From contig NZ_JAINZZ010000026.1 in the NCBI RefSeq assembly GCF_019890725.1, positions 39,046 through 103,045 of the forward strand: DNA of 64,000 nucleotides. The letters run 5' to 3'. The translations under genes and the position numbers were made by a program. This document shows positions 42,687-50,831 of the stretch, piece by piece; positions within the stretch are counted from its first letter, which is position 1; the number at the start of each line of letters is the position of its first letter. The DNA comes from Actinacidiphila acidipaludis (lineage in GTDB: Bacteria; Actinomycetota; Actinomycetes; Streptomycetales; Streptomycetaceae). Below the pieces are notes generated by a model. That model was not told where the DNA came from. It made no database searches and worked only from the letters and a program-made list of their open reading frames with translations.

Positions 42687-42765
42687 GCACGCACCGGGCG
42701 TCACGTACACCCCACCGATCTGCGCCCGTTGCACCTGCACCGCGAGATCCGCGAGAAGGAGCAGC

Positions 42766-43527
42766 ATGTCGGCAACCATCCGCATCACCGCCGTGTCCGC
42801 CGTGGCCGCAGCAGTCCTGTCCGCCCTCGCGACCGCGCCCTCAGCGGTCGCCTCGGCCGACTCCGCGATCCGGCAGACCCCGCTCGCCGGCCACCACCTG
42901 GTGGGCCCGACCGGACGCGTCACGCACAGCACCAGCGGCAACTGGGCCGGATACGCCGCCACCGGCGGCCCGTTCACCAGCGTCTCGGCGAGCTGGGTGC
43001 AGCCGGCCGTGAGCTGCGGCAGCGCCACCACGTACTCGTCGTTCTGGGTCGGCATCGACGGCGACGGCAGCAACTCCGTGGAGCAGACCGGCACCGAGGC
43101 CGACTGCTCGGGCGGCCGCGCGTACTACTCGTCGTGGTACGAGATGTACCCGGCCTACCCGGTGAACTACAGCAACACCGTCAGCCCCGGCGACCACTTC
43201 ACGGCCACCGTGTCGGTCAGCGGCACCAGCTTCACGATGACGCTCTCGGACACCACCAAGGGCTGGACCAAGACCACGAAGAAGAGCTCCAGCTCGGCGC
43301 AGAAGTACTCGGCCGAGATCATCGCCGAGGCGCCGTCGAGCTCCAGCGGCGTGCTGCCGCTGTCGAACTTCGGCACGGCGTCGTTCACCGGCTCCACGGC
43401 CAACGGCCAGCCGATCGGCAACTTCTCGCCCGACAAGATCAACATGGCCTCGGGCAGCACCACCAAGGCGACCACGTCGTCCCTGTCCGGCGGCACCAAC
43501 TTCAGCGTGGCCTGGAACCACAGCTGA
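42766..43527 (+). CDS. Secreted G1-family (glutamic) endopeptidase
   Basis: 253 aa. A signal peptide ends near ASA at about residue 31, followed by a short propeptide-like stretch. The body is an eqolisin-like beta sandwich: SGNWAGYAATGGPFTSVSAS, SFWVGIDGDGSNSVEQTGTE with the catalytic Gln at about 107, YSSWYEMYP, and KYSAEIIAEAPSSSS with the catalytic Glu at about 188. Family members are acid proteases; bacterial ones are common in Streptomyces. The start is the ATG at 42766 preceded by GAGAAGGAG. It is a single-gene unit with a good hairpin behind it. Confidence 0.9.
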   Translation: MSATIRITAVSAVAAAVLSALATAPSAVASADSAIRQTPLAGHHLVGPTGRVTHSTSGNWAGYAATGGPFTSVSASWVQPAVSCGSATTYSSFWVGIDGDGSNSVEQTGTEADCSGGRAYYSSWYEMYPAYPVNYSNTVSPGDHFTATVSVSGTSFTMTLSDTTKGWTKTTKKSSSSAQKYSAEIIAEAPSSSSGVLPLSNFGTASFTGSTANGQPIGNFSPDKINMASGSTTKATTSSLSGGTNFSVAWNHS

Positions 43528-43563
43528 CGTCGCAGCCGGTGGCTCCCGTGTGACCCACCGCAG

Positions 43564-43588
43564 CCGGCCGGGCCTCGGGCCCGGCCGG
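43564..43588. terminator. Stem-loop after the G1 peptidase gene
   Basis: CCGGCCGGGCC (43564-43574) and GGCCCGGCCGG (43578-43588) form an 11-bp perfect stem with a 3-nt loop, 37 bp after the stop codon. Strong high-GC terminator candidate. Confidence 0.6.
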
Positions 43589-43759
43589 TTCGTCGTGCGC
43601 ACGGCGGTCCCGAGCGCCCCGAGGCGTCGTCCCGGAGGGGGGTTTCGGGACGAAACGGGCGGGTATTCGTCGGACACCCAGGCCGGACCCGGTGACAGCG
43701 GCATCCAGGGCAAGGAGGGTGCCGTCGGCCGGGCGCACGACAAGGGAGGCCATGGCCTT

Positions 43760-44167
43760 ATGGCGGACCAGGGAACCAACAAGACGGGATTCGTCCGCGA
43801 CGACGAGCTGAAGAGGGAGATGCACGACGCGCTGCGGGCCACGCGCGCGGTGCGCTCCGCGGAACCACTCGAACCGCAGTCGGTCGACGACGAACTGGTC
43901 TCGGGGCGAGTGGCGGTACCCAGCCCGGGTGCCCCGTCCGGTATGACGCCGGACGACGTGGTCGTCCGCAGTGACCTGGCCAGGCATCTGGAACCCAGCA
44001 TCTTCCCCGCGCGCCGCTCGGCGCTCCTGGGCTCGCTCCACCGCCACCAGGCGCCGGACGCGCTGCTGGACCGCGTCTCGGACCTGCCCAGCGGGACCGA
44101 GTACCGCAACGTGCAGGCCGTGGCCCAGGCCATGGGTCTCGGGGTGGAGGAGAACGGCCACCACTGA
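43760..44167 (+). CDS. DUF2795 domain protein
   Basis: 135 aa. The C-terminal half carries the DUF2795 pattern HQAPDALLDRVSDLPSGTEY and NVQAVAQAMGLGVE, shared by many small Streptomyces proteins of unknown function; the N-terminal half is polar and rich in Glu/Arg/Asp (RDDELKREMHDALRATRAVR). No signal peptide. The ATG at 43760 follows GGGAGG at some distance (about 10 nt); an open frame runs back to 43550 without homology. It stands alone between two hairpins. Confidence 0.82.
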   Translation: MADQGTNKTGFVRDDELKREMHDALRATRAVRSAEPLEPQSVDDELVSGRVAVPSPGAPSGMTPDDVVVRSDLARHLEPSIFPARRSALLGSLHRHQAPDALLDRVSDLPSGTEYRNVQAVAQAMGLGVEENGHH

Positions 44168-44186
44168 CCGGGTGGGGATGACGCAT

Positions 44187-44219
44187 CGGTGGGCCCGTCC
44201 ACGAGGGGCGGGCCCACCG
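44187..44219. terminator. Stem-loop between DUF2795 gene and the aldo/keto reductase gene
   Basis: CGGTGGGCCCG (44187-44197) pairs with CGGGCCCACCG (44209-44219), an 11-bp perfect stem with an 11-nt loop, 20 bp after the DUF2795 stop. It lies between two convergent genes and could serve both. Confidence 0.6.
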
Positions 44220-44293
44220 GCGTGACGAACCGGGGCAGGGCGCGACGGTCCGGGGTGCGGGCGCACGGGCGCGCGCTGCCGGACCCGGCCGGC

Positions 44294-45247
44294 TCAGACG
44301 AAGGTGTCGGGGTCCGGCCCGGTCCGCATGCCGCGGTCCAGCGCGGCGATCGCCGCCATCTCGGCGTCGTCCAGGGCGAAGCCGAACACGTCGAGGTTCT
44401 CCCGGATCCGGGCCGGCGTGACGGACTTGGGGATCACCACCGTGCCCAGTTGGAGGTGCCAGCGCAGGACGACCTGGGCCGGGCTCCTGCCGTGCCGCCG
44501 GGCGATCGCGGCCAGCGCCGGCTCGGCCAGCAGCGCGCCCTGGGCCAGCGGGCTCCACGCCTCGGTGGCGATCCCGTACTCGGCGTGCACGGCGCGCAGT
44601 TCACGCTGCTGCAGGCCCGGGTGCAGCTCGACCTGGTTGACGGCGGGCACCACGCCGCTGTCCTCGATCAGCCGCCGCAGGTGCGCGGGCTGGAAGTTGG
44701 AGACCCCGACGGCCCGGGTGCGGCCGTCGGCGAGCAGGGTCCGCAGCGCCCGCCAGGTGTCGAGGTAGCGGTCCTGGGCCGGGGCCGGCCAGTGGATCAG
44801 GTAGAGGTCGACGTGGTCGAGGCCGAGCCGGCCGAGCGAGGCGTCGAACGCCCGGAGCGTGGCGTCGTGGCCCTGGTCGGCGTTCCACACCTTGGTGGTG
44901 ACGAACAGTTCCTCGCGGGGCAGGCCGGCGCCCGCGAGCGCCCGGCCGACGCCGGCCTCGTTGCCGTACACCGCGGCGGTGTCGATGCTGCGGTATCCGG
45001 CCTCCAGCGCGGCGGTGACGGCGGCGGCGGTCTCGTCGTCCGGGACCTGGAAGACGCCGAAGCCGAGCTGCGGCATGGCCACGGGGGCTCCACCGGTGCC
45101 GTGCGCGAGGGTGACGGTCGGCACCGCCGCGGGGGCGCCCGGGGCGGCGGGGGCGATCGCCGGGGGCCCGGGGGTTCCGGCCGTGCCGGAGGTCTCGGGG
45201 GTGCCGGAGGTCTCGGGGGTGCCGGAGGTCTCGGGGGTGGCGGTCAT
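44294..45247 (-). CDS. Aldo/keto reductase with a repetitive N terminus
   Basis: 317 aa. Residues 1-45 consist of ATPETSGTPETSGTPETSGT (three 18-bp DNA repeats) plus a Pro/Ala linker; the AKR barrel starts near MPQLGFGVFQVPDDE. Catalytic residues: Asp and Tyr in SIDTAAVYGNEAGVG, Lys in FVTTKVWNADQ, His in LYLIHWPAP, so the tetrad is complete, as in 2,5-diketo-gluconate reductase-type enzymes. It is 81 bp after the MFS gene and probably in one operon with it, divergent from MarR. The start might lie further in than the repeats; the ATG at 45247 needs the repeats to be translated. Confidence 0.88.
   Translation of the reverse strand: MTATPETSGTPETSGTPETSGTAGTPGPPAIAPAAPGAPAAVPTVTLAHGTGGAPVAMPQLGFGVFQVPDDETAAAVTAALEAGYRSIDTAAVYGNEAGVGRALAGAGLPREELFVTTKVWNADQGHDATLRAFDASLGRLGLDHVDLYLIHWPAPAQDRYLDTWRALRTLLADGRTRAVGVSNFQPAHLRRLIEDSGVVPAVNQVELHPGLQQRELRAVHAEYGIATEAWSPLAQGALLAEPALAAIARRHGRSPAQVVLRWHLQLGTVVIPKSVTPARIRENLDVFGFALDDAEMAAIAALDRGMRTGPDPDTFV
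45183..45236. repeat. Three exact 18-bp tandem repeats in the aldo/keto reductase N terminus
   Basis: GTGCCGGAGGTCTCGGGG occurs three times in a row (45183-45200, 45201-45218, 45219-45236), encoding the repeated peptide PETSGT on the minus strand. The unit is in frame, so copy-number changes would only lengthen or shorten the tail. Confidence 0.92.
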
Positions 45248-45328
45248 GGTGACAGGGTCGCTTTCGTGAGGGGGCGGAGGTGCGGTTGTACGGCCGGGCG
45301 TGCGGGCGTACCCGGAGCCCGGGTGGGG

Positions 45329-46543
45329 TCAGTGCTGGTCGGCCGGCACCGGGACCTGCTCGCTCGCGGACGTCCTGGCCACGATCCGGCCCGGGCGGCG
45401 CGACCCGCGCTCCAGGGCGCTGGACACCACGGCCAGCACCAGCGCGCCCGCGGCCAGCGCGGCCCCGACCCAGTTGACGGAGGTGTAGCCGTACCCGGCG
45501 GAGATGGCGAGGCCGCCGAGCCACGCGGAGATGGCGTTGCCCAGGTTGAAGGCGCCGATGTTGACCGCGGAGGCCAGCGTCGGGGCGCCGTGCGCCTGGT
45601 CCAGGACCCGCTTCTGCAGCGGCGGCACGGTGGCGAACCCGAGGGCGCCGATGAGGAAGACGGTGACCGCGGCGGCGACCTTGCCGTGCGCGGTCACGGT
45701 GAACAGGGCCAGGACGGCGGCCAGTGCGGTCAGCACGGTGTACAGCATCGGCATCAGGCGCCGGTCGGCGAACCGGCCGCCGGCCAGGTTCCCGGCGACC
45801 ATGCCGAGACCGAAGAGGACCAGCAGCCAGGTGACGGACCCCTCCGCGTACCCGGTGACGTGGGTCATCATCGGGGCGATGTAGGTGATCGCCGCGAAGA
45901 CGCCGCCGAAGCCGAGCACGGTCATGGCCATCGCCAGCAGGACCTGGACGTTGCGGAACACCGCGAGTTCGTGGCGCAGCCGCACGCCCCGCTGCCGCGG
46001 CACCTCGGGGACGAGCCGGGCGACGCCGAGCAGGCCGAGGACGCCCAGCGCCGCGACCAGCAGGAACGTGACCCGCCAGCCTGCGGTCTGGCCGACCAGC
46101 GTGCCGAGCGGGACGCCGACGACGTTGGCGACGGTCAGGCCGGTGAACATCATGGCGATGGCGCCGGCCTTCTTGCGCGGCGGCACGAGGTCGGCCGCGA
46201 CGACCGAGCCGATACCGAAGAACGCGCCGTGCGCCAGCGAGGCGATCACCCGGCCGATCAGGAGGACGGCGAAGACGGGTGCGGCGGCGGAGACGAGGTT
46301 GCCGAGGATGAACAGCCCCATGAGCAGCATCAGCATCCGCTTGCGGGAGATCCTGGTGCCGAGGACGGTCATCAGCGGCGCGCCGGCCACGACGCCGAGC
46401 GCGTACCCGGTGACCAGCAGTCCGGCGGTCGGCACGGAGACCCCGAAGCCCCCGGCGACCTGGGGCAGCAGGCCCATGATGACGAATTCGGTGGTGCCGA
46501 TCCCGAAGGCCCCGATGGCGAGGGCCAGGAGCGCGAGAGGCAT
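45329..46543 (-). CDS. MFS transporter, DHA1 drug exporter-like
   Basis: 404 aa with about 12 membrane segments. MPLALLALAIGAFGIGTTEFVIMGLLPQVA is typical of the arabinose/chloramphenicol exporter (AraJ/CmlA) group: GTTEF and VMGLLP. Motif A lies near GTRISRKRMLMLLMG and the GVPLGTLVGQTAGWRVTF segment is the antiporter motif C. It is transcribed divergently from the MarR gene with an inverted repeat between them, which suggests MarR-controlled efflux. Substrate unknown. The 5' leader contains three 11-bp repeats (46588-46620). Confidence 0.92.
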   Translation of the reverse strand: MPLALLALAIGAFGIGTTEFVIMGLLPQVAGGFGVSVPTAGLLVTGYALGVVAGAPLMTVLGTRISRKRMLMLLMGLFILGNLVSAAAPVFAVLLIGRVIASLAHGAFFGIGSVVAADLVPPRKKAGAIAMMFTGLTVANVVGVPLGTLVGQTAGWRVTFLLVAALGVLGLLGVARLVPEVPRQRGVRLRHELAVFRNVQVLLAMAMTVLGFGGVFAAITYIAPMMTHVTGYAEGSVTWLLVLFGLGMVAGNLAGGRFADRRLMPMLYTVLTALAAVLALFTVTAHGKVAAAVTVFLIGALGFATVPPLQKRVLDQAHGAPTLASAVNIGAFNLGNAISAWLGGLAISAGYGYTSVNWVGAALAAGALVLAVVSSALERGSRRPGRIVARTSASEQVPVPADQH

Positions 46544-46587
46544 GGGGACGACCTTCCGGTTGGTGGTGCGGTGGTTCTCGGGCGGCG

Positions 46588-46620
46588 CCCGGACCGAGCC
46601 CGGACCGAGCCCGGACCGGG
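46588..46620. repeat. Three 11-bp tandem repeats in the leader of the MFS gene
   Basis: CCCGGACCGAG at 46588-46598 and 46599-46609, then CCCGGACCGGG at 46610-46620 (one change). The array lies 45 bp upstream of the start codon, inside the untranslated leader. Confidence 0.85.
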
Positions 46621-46723
46621 CGCCCGGGTGGAGCCGGGGCGGGCGATGCGGGGAGTGAGCGCGTAACTCGGCACTTCACCCGGCGCATTACTGGCGGCAG
46701 CCCCTTACGAGCGTCGACAATAG

Positions 46724-46758
46724 TTGCAGGCGCTGGTTATTTGCAAACGCGCTACAAT
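46724..46758. promoter_or_regulatory. Divergent MarR/MFS promoter region with inverted repeat
   Basis: TTGCA (46724-46728) and TGCAA (46742-46746) form an inverted repeat with 13-nt spacing. On the minus strand TTGCAA, 18 nt, TATTGT is a plausible -35/-10 pair for the MFS gene. On the plus strand TACAAT (46753-46758) is a good -10 for marR, 53 bp before its ATG. The inverted repeat overlaps both, as expected for a MarR operator. Confidence 0.5.
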
Positions 46759-46811
46759 GGAGGACGCGCCCACCGGCAGAGAGCCGGGACGCCGACCGCC
46801 CTGGAGGGACG

Positions 46812-47288
46812 ATGACCGCTACGGATCCGGCGCTGACGGCCCTGGCCGACAGCTGGTGTGCCCTCTCGGTGCTGCACGGGCGGATCGAGGCGCACATCGA
46901 GCGCGCCCTGCAGACCGGACACGACCTGAGCGTGCGCGAGTACTCGCTGCTCGACGTGCTCAGCCGGCAGCACGACGGCGAGGGCGGTCACCTGCAGATG
47001 AAGCAGGTCGCCGACGCGGTGGTGCTCAGCCAGTCCGCGACGACCCGGCTGGTGACCCGGCTCGAGGAGCGCGGCCTGCTCGCCCGTTACCTGTGCCCGA
47101 CGGACCGGCGCGGCATCTACACCGACGTGAGCGAGGAGGGTCTGGCCCTCCTCGCCGCCGCCCGGCCGACGAACGCCGCAGCGCTGCGCGAGGCCCTGGA
47201 CCAGGCCGCGACCGACCCGCAGCTCGCCCCTCTGGTGAAGGCGGTCGAGGAGACCCGCGGCGGCGCCCGGCACCCGCTGCCGCTCTGA
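46812..47288 (+). CDS. MarR family transcriptional regulator
   Basis: 158 aa winged helix-turn-helix protein. LSVREYSLLDVLSRQ and LQMKQVADAVVLSQSATTRL form the recognition region, VTRLEERGLLARYLCPTDRR is the typical MarR wing, followed by a C-terminal dimerisation helix. The start at 46812 is preceded by GGAGGGA. Divergent from the MFS and aldo/keto reductase genes, so it most likely represses them and itself via the inverted repeat at 46724-46746. The inducer is unknown. Confidence 0.93.
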   Translation: MTATDPALTALADSWCALSVLHGRIEAHIERALQTGHDLSVREYSLLDVLSRQHDGEGGHLQMKQVADAVVLSQSATTRLVTRLEERGLLARYLCPTDRRGIYTDVSEEGLALLAAARPTNAAALREALDQAATDPQLAPLVKAVEETRGGARHPLPL

Positions 47289-47299
47289 TCAGCCACGAC

Positions 47300-47327
47300 G
47301 CGGCGGCCCCCGTCCGGGGCCGGCCGC
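47300..47327. terminator. Stem-loop after marR
   Basis: GGCCCC (47305-47310) and GGGGCC (47316-47321) pair around CGTCC, extended outside by GCGGC and GCCGC with one bulge. It begins 12 bp after the marR stop. Confidence 0.5.
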
Positions 47328-47343
47328 GCGGATAGATGTAACC

Positions 47344-47520
47344 GCCCGGTACCGGGCAGCGCCCGAACCGGGCATTCCCAGCGCCCCACTGGGGGCGGTC
47401 CCTCCTGTCACAGCCGGCATCACCCCGCCGGCCTGCGGTGACGTGTTCGGGCCGCGGGCGAAACCGGGCGCAAGGCTGTCCGTTACGGGTCCTGGCCGGG
47501 CACAGGCCCGGCGGTATAAC
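47344..47520. promoter_or_regulatory. Palindrome cluster and -10 upstream of the DeoR gene
   Basis: GCCCGGTACCGGGC (47344-47357, perfect), GCCCG-AAC-CGGGC (47361-47373) and GCCGGGC-ACAG-GCCCGGC (47495-47512) share the GCCCG/CGGGC arms. TATAAC (47515-47520) is a good -10, 60 bp before the DeoR start, with the third palindrome in the -35 region. They are candidate autoregulatory operators. Confidence 0.4.
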
Positions 47521-47579
47521 TCTTCTACGGGCAGCACCGGGCACGCCGTGCCCGGACCGGTGACGAGGCGAGGTGGGCC

Positions 47580-48341
47580 GTGCGAGCCGAGGAGCGCCAG
47601 CACCGCATCCTCGCGCTGGCCCGCCACCAGGGCCAGGTCGAGGTCACCGCGATGGCCGCCGACCTGGCGGTCGCACCGGAGACCATCCGGCGCGACCTGG
47701 GCGTCCTGGAACGGCGGGGGCTGGTCCGCCGCACCTACGGCGGCGCCTATCCCGTCGAGGGCGCAGGCTTCGAGACCGATCTGGCACAGCGGGTCACCCT
47801 GCACGTGGCCGACAAGCGGCGGATCGCCGCGGAGGCCGTCAAGCTCCTCGGCGAGTCCGAGACGGTGTTCGTGGACGAGGGCTACACCCCGCAGATCCTC
47901 GCCGCACTGCTGCCCGGCGACCGGCCGCTGACCGTGGTCACCGCCTCGCTGTCGACGGCCGCCGCCATCGCCGACTCGCCGAACACCACCGTGCTGCTCC
48001 TCGGCGGCCGCGTCCGGGCCCGGACACTGGCCACCGTCGGCTCCTGGGCCTGCGCCATGCTGGCCGGCTTCGTCATCGATCTGGCCTTCATGGGCTCCAA
48101 CGGCATCTCGCGTGAACTGGGCCTGACGACACCGGATCCGGTGGTGGCCGACGTCAAGGCCAAGGCCATGGAGGTGTCGCGGCGCCGGGTGTTCATGGGC
48201 CACCACAGCAAGTTCGGCGCGAGCAGCTTCTGCCGCTTCGCCGAGATCGCCGACTTCGAGGCGATCGTCACCGACACCGGTCTGTCCAGCGCCGAGGCAC
48301 ACCGCTACGCCCTGCTCGGCCCCCGCGTCTTCAGAGTCTGA
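47580..48341 (+). CDS. DeoR/GlpR family transcriptional regulator
   Basis: 253 aa. N-terminal DeoR helix-turn-helix (RAEERQHRILALARHQGQVE, VAPETIRRDLGVLERRGLV, RRTYGGAYPVEG) and a C-terminal sugar-phosphate-binding domain (VFVDEGYTPQILAALLP, TVVTASLSTAAAIAD, LGGRVRARTLATVGSWA). The GTG at 47580 follows GAGGCGAGGTG. It precedes a polyol ABC transporter and catabolic genes by 125 bp, and DeoR proteins typically respond to a phosphorylated sugar such as fructose-phosphate, so local control of that operon is inferred. Confidence 0.93.
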   Translation: MRAEERQHRILALARHQGQVEVTAMAADLAVAPETIRRDLGVLERRGLVRRTYGGAYPVEGAGFETDLAQRVTLHVADKRRIAAEAVKLLGESETVFVDEGYTPQILAALLPGDRPLTVVTASLSTAAAIADSPNTTVLLLGGRVRARTLATVGSWACAMLAGFVIDLAFMGSNGISRELGLTTPDPVVADVKAKAMEVSRRRVFMGHHSKFGASSFCRFAEIADFEAIVTDTGLSSAEAHRYALLGPRVFRV

Positions 48342-48466
48342 CCCGCGGGACGCCGTCCCTTCCCGCCCTCACGGGCCGCCTCCCTACCCCGCCCTGCCCC
48401 CGCACGCCCTCGCACGTCCTCGCACGCACTCCCCCACCCTCATCTCTGTCATGAAAGGGACGCATC

Positions 48467-49837
48467 ATGACAACGACCACCGCAAGAAGCACCCGCCGGA
48501 TCCTGCCGCCGCTGGCCCTGGCCGTGTGCGGCAGCCTCCTCGCCGCCGCCTGCTCGGGCGCCGGCGGCGCCGGCGGCGGGTCCGGCTCGCACTCCATCAA
48601 CGTCCTGATGGTCAACAACCCCCAGATGGTGGACCTGCAGAAGCTGACCGCCGCCAACTTCACCAAGTCCACCGGGATCAAGGTGAACTTCACGGTGCTG
48701 CCCGAGGACGACGTCCGCGACAAGATCACCCAGGACTTCTCGAGCCAGGCCGGGCAGTACGACGTGGCCACGATCAGCAACTACGAGGCGCCCATCTACG
48801 CCAAGAACGGCTGGCTGGCCTCCCTCAGCTCGCACGCGACGGCGGACAAGGCCTTCGCGCAGAGCGACATCCTGCCGGCGATCCAGCAGTCGCTGACGTA
48901 CCAGGGGCAGATCTACGCCGAGCCGTTCTACGGCGAGTCCTCGTTCCTGATGTACCGCAAGGACGTGCTCGCCGCGAAAGGCCTGACGATGCCCGCCGCG
49001 CCGACCTGGGCGCAGGTCGCCGGCCTCGCGGCGAAGGCGGACGGCGCGCAGTCCGGCATGAAGGGCATCTGCCTGCGCGGGCAGCCCGGTTGGGGCGAGG
49101 TGATCGCCCCGCTGACCACGGTCGTGAACACCATGGGCGGCACCTGGTTCGACAAGGACTGGAAGGCCGGGGTGGACAGCCCCGAGTTCACCAAGGCCGT
49201 CTCGTTCTACGTGGACCTCGTGCGCAAGCACGGTGAAGCCGGGGCCCCGCAGGCCGGGTTCACCGAGTGCCTGAACGACATGGAGCAGGGCAAGGTCGCC
49301 ATGTGGTACGACGCCACGTCGGCCGCCGGGTCGCTGGAGGCGTCCGACTCCCCCGTGGCCGGGAAGATCGGCTACGCCCCGGCGCCGGTCGACCGGACGA
49401 AGAGCTCCGGCTGGCTCTACACCTGGGCATGGGGGCTGCAGAAGGCGTCCAAGCACCAGGACGACGCGTGGAAGTTCATCTCCTGGGCCTCCGGCCAGGG
49501 ATACGAGAACCTCGTCGGCAAGCAGCTCGGCTGGTCCCGCGTCCCGGCCGGCAAGCGGACCTCGACGTACTCCGACGCGAGCTACGTGGCGGCCTCGTCG
49601 GCGTTCGCCAAGCCGACGCTGACCGCACTGGAGGCCGCCGATCCGGCGAACCCGGGTGTGCAGCCGCGCCCCGCGCCGGGCATCCAGTTCGTCGGCATAC
49701 CCGAGTTCACCGATCTGGGCACCAAGGTGTCGCAGGAGATCAGTTCGGCGATCGCCGGCCGGACCAGCGTGGACAGCGCCCTGCACACCAGCCAGTCGCT
49801 GGCGGAGAAGGTCGCCGGGAAGTACGCGGGCAAGTGA
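48467..49837 (+). CDS. ABC transporter sugar/polyol-binding lipoprotein
   Basis: 456 aa. Lipoprotein signal peptide with lipobox SLLAAAC (Cys near 28), then an extracellular solute-binding protein family 1 fold: VLPEDDVRDKITQDFSSQAG, DVATISNYEAPIYAKNGWLA, EPFYGESSFLMYRKDVL and the C-terminal SWASGQGYENLVG. It most resembles sorbitol/mannitol (SmoE-like) receptors, which fits the downstream dehydrogenase and fructokinase. It starts at 48467 after GAAAGGGACGC and is followed by the permease gene after 1 bp. Confidence 0.9.
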   Translation: MTTTTARSTRRILPPLALAVCGSLLAAACSGAGGAGGGSGSHSINVLMVNNPQMVDLQKLTAANFTKSTGIKVNFTVLPEDDVRDKITQDFSSQAGQYDVATISNYEAPIYAKNGWLASLSSHATADKAFAQSDILPAIQQSLTYQGQIYAEPFYGESSFLMYRKDVLAAKGLTMPAAPTWAQVAGLAAKADGAQSGMKGICLRGQPGWGEVIAPLTTVVNTMGGTWFDKDWKAGVDSPEFTKAVSFYVDLVRKHGEAGAPQAGFTECLNDMEQGKVAMWYDATSAAGSLEASDSPVAGKIGYAPAPVDRTKSSGWLYTWAWGLQKASKHQDDAWKFISWASGQGYENLVGKQLGWSRVPAGKRTSTYSDASYVAASSAFAKPTLTALEAADPANPGVQPRPAPGIQFVGIPEFTDLGTKVSQEISSAIAGRTSVDSALHTSQSLAEKVAGKYAGK

Positions 49838-49838
49838 C

Positions 49839-50831
49839 ATGAGCACCCCGTCGAGTACCCCCTCGCTCTCCTCGCGGGTACGCGCGCCGCGGGCCGCACG
49901 CGGCGGCCCCGCGGCGGTCCCCGTGCCGCCGCCCAGGACCGGGCCGCGCGTGGCCTGGGCCCGCCGGGCGCCCCTGCTGCCCGCCCTGGTGTTCATGATC
50001 GCCGTCACCCAGCTGCCGTTCGTCGGGACCCTGGTGATCTCGTTCATGCGGTGGAACGCCCTCGATCCGGGTGACCGCGGATTCGCCGGGCTGTCCAACT
50101 ACAAGGCGGAGTTCACCGATCCGACGCTGCGCTCGTCGCTGACCACCACGGTGGTGCTGACCGCCGCCGTGGTCCTGGTCAGCCTGGCGCTGGGGCTCGG
50201 GCTCGCGCTCCTGCTGGACCGCAGGTTCCCCGGCCGCGGTGTCGTGCGCACCCTGCTGATCACCCCGTTCCTGGTGGTCCCGGTGGCGTCCGCGCTGCTG
50301 TGGAAGCACGCCCTCTACAACGCCTCCTACGGGCTGCTCAACGGCGTGCTGACGTGGGTGTGGAAGCTGTTCGGAAGCTCGGACGCGCCGCAGCCCGACT
50401 GGCTGTCGCAGTCGCCCAAGCTGGCGGTCGAGGCGTCGCTGATCTGGCAGTGGACGCCGTTCATGATGCTGATCCTGCTCGCCGGACTGCAGAGCCGCCC
50501 GCACGACGTCGTCGAGGCCGCGCGGGTGGACGGCGCGAACAGCTGGCAGGTCTTCCGTCACCTCACGTTCCCGCACCTGCGCCGCTACCTCGAACTGGCC
50601 GCGCTGCTCGGCACGGTGTACGTGGTGCAGAACTTCGACGCCGTGTTCACCCTGACCTCCGGCGGCCTGGGCACCGCCAACCTCCCCTACGCCGTCTACT
50701 CGACCTTCTACCAGGCGCACGACTACGGGCAGGCGTCCGCGGAGGGCGTGATCGTGGTGGTGCTGTCGATCATCGTGGCGACCTTCGCGCTGCGGACCGT
50801 GTCGTCGCTGCTGAGAGAGGAGATCCGCTGA
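49839..50831 (+). CDS. ABC transporter permease, MalF-like
   Basis: 330 aa with about six membrane segments after a 40-residue Pro/Arg/Ala-rich N-terminal tail (SSRVRAPRAARGGPAAVPVP). LLPALVFMIAVTQLPFVGTL starts the membrane part; the EAA loop that contacts the ATPase is VVEAARVDGANSWQVFRHLT. The ATG at 49839 follows the binding-protein stop by one base; its stop overlaps the next permease start (TGATG). Part of the probable polyol importer; the cognate ATPase gene is not in this cluster. Confidence 0.92.
   Translation: MSTPSSTPSLSSRVRAPRAARGGPAAVPVPPPRTGPRVAWARRAPLLPALVFMIAVTQLPFVGTLVISFMRWNALDPGDRGFAGLSNYKAEFTDPTLRSSLTTTVVLTAAVVLVSLALGLGLALLLDRRFPGRGVVRTLLITPFLVVPVASALLWKHALYNASYGLLNGVLTWVWKLFGSSDAPQPDWLSQSPKLAVEASLIWQWTPFMMLILLAGLQSRPHDVVEAARVDGANSWQVFRHLTFPHLRRYLELAALLGTVYVVQNFDAVFTLTSGGLGTANLPYAVYSTFYQAHDYGQASAEGVIVVVLSIIVATFALRTVSSLLREEIR

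Noticed and set aside
44189..46666. 825-codon open frame on the plus strand
   Set aside because: Antisense of the aldo/keto reductase and MFS genes, which have complete catalytic or transport motifs.
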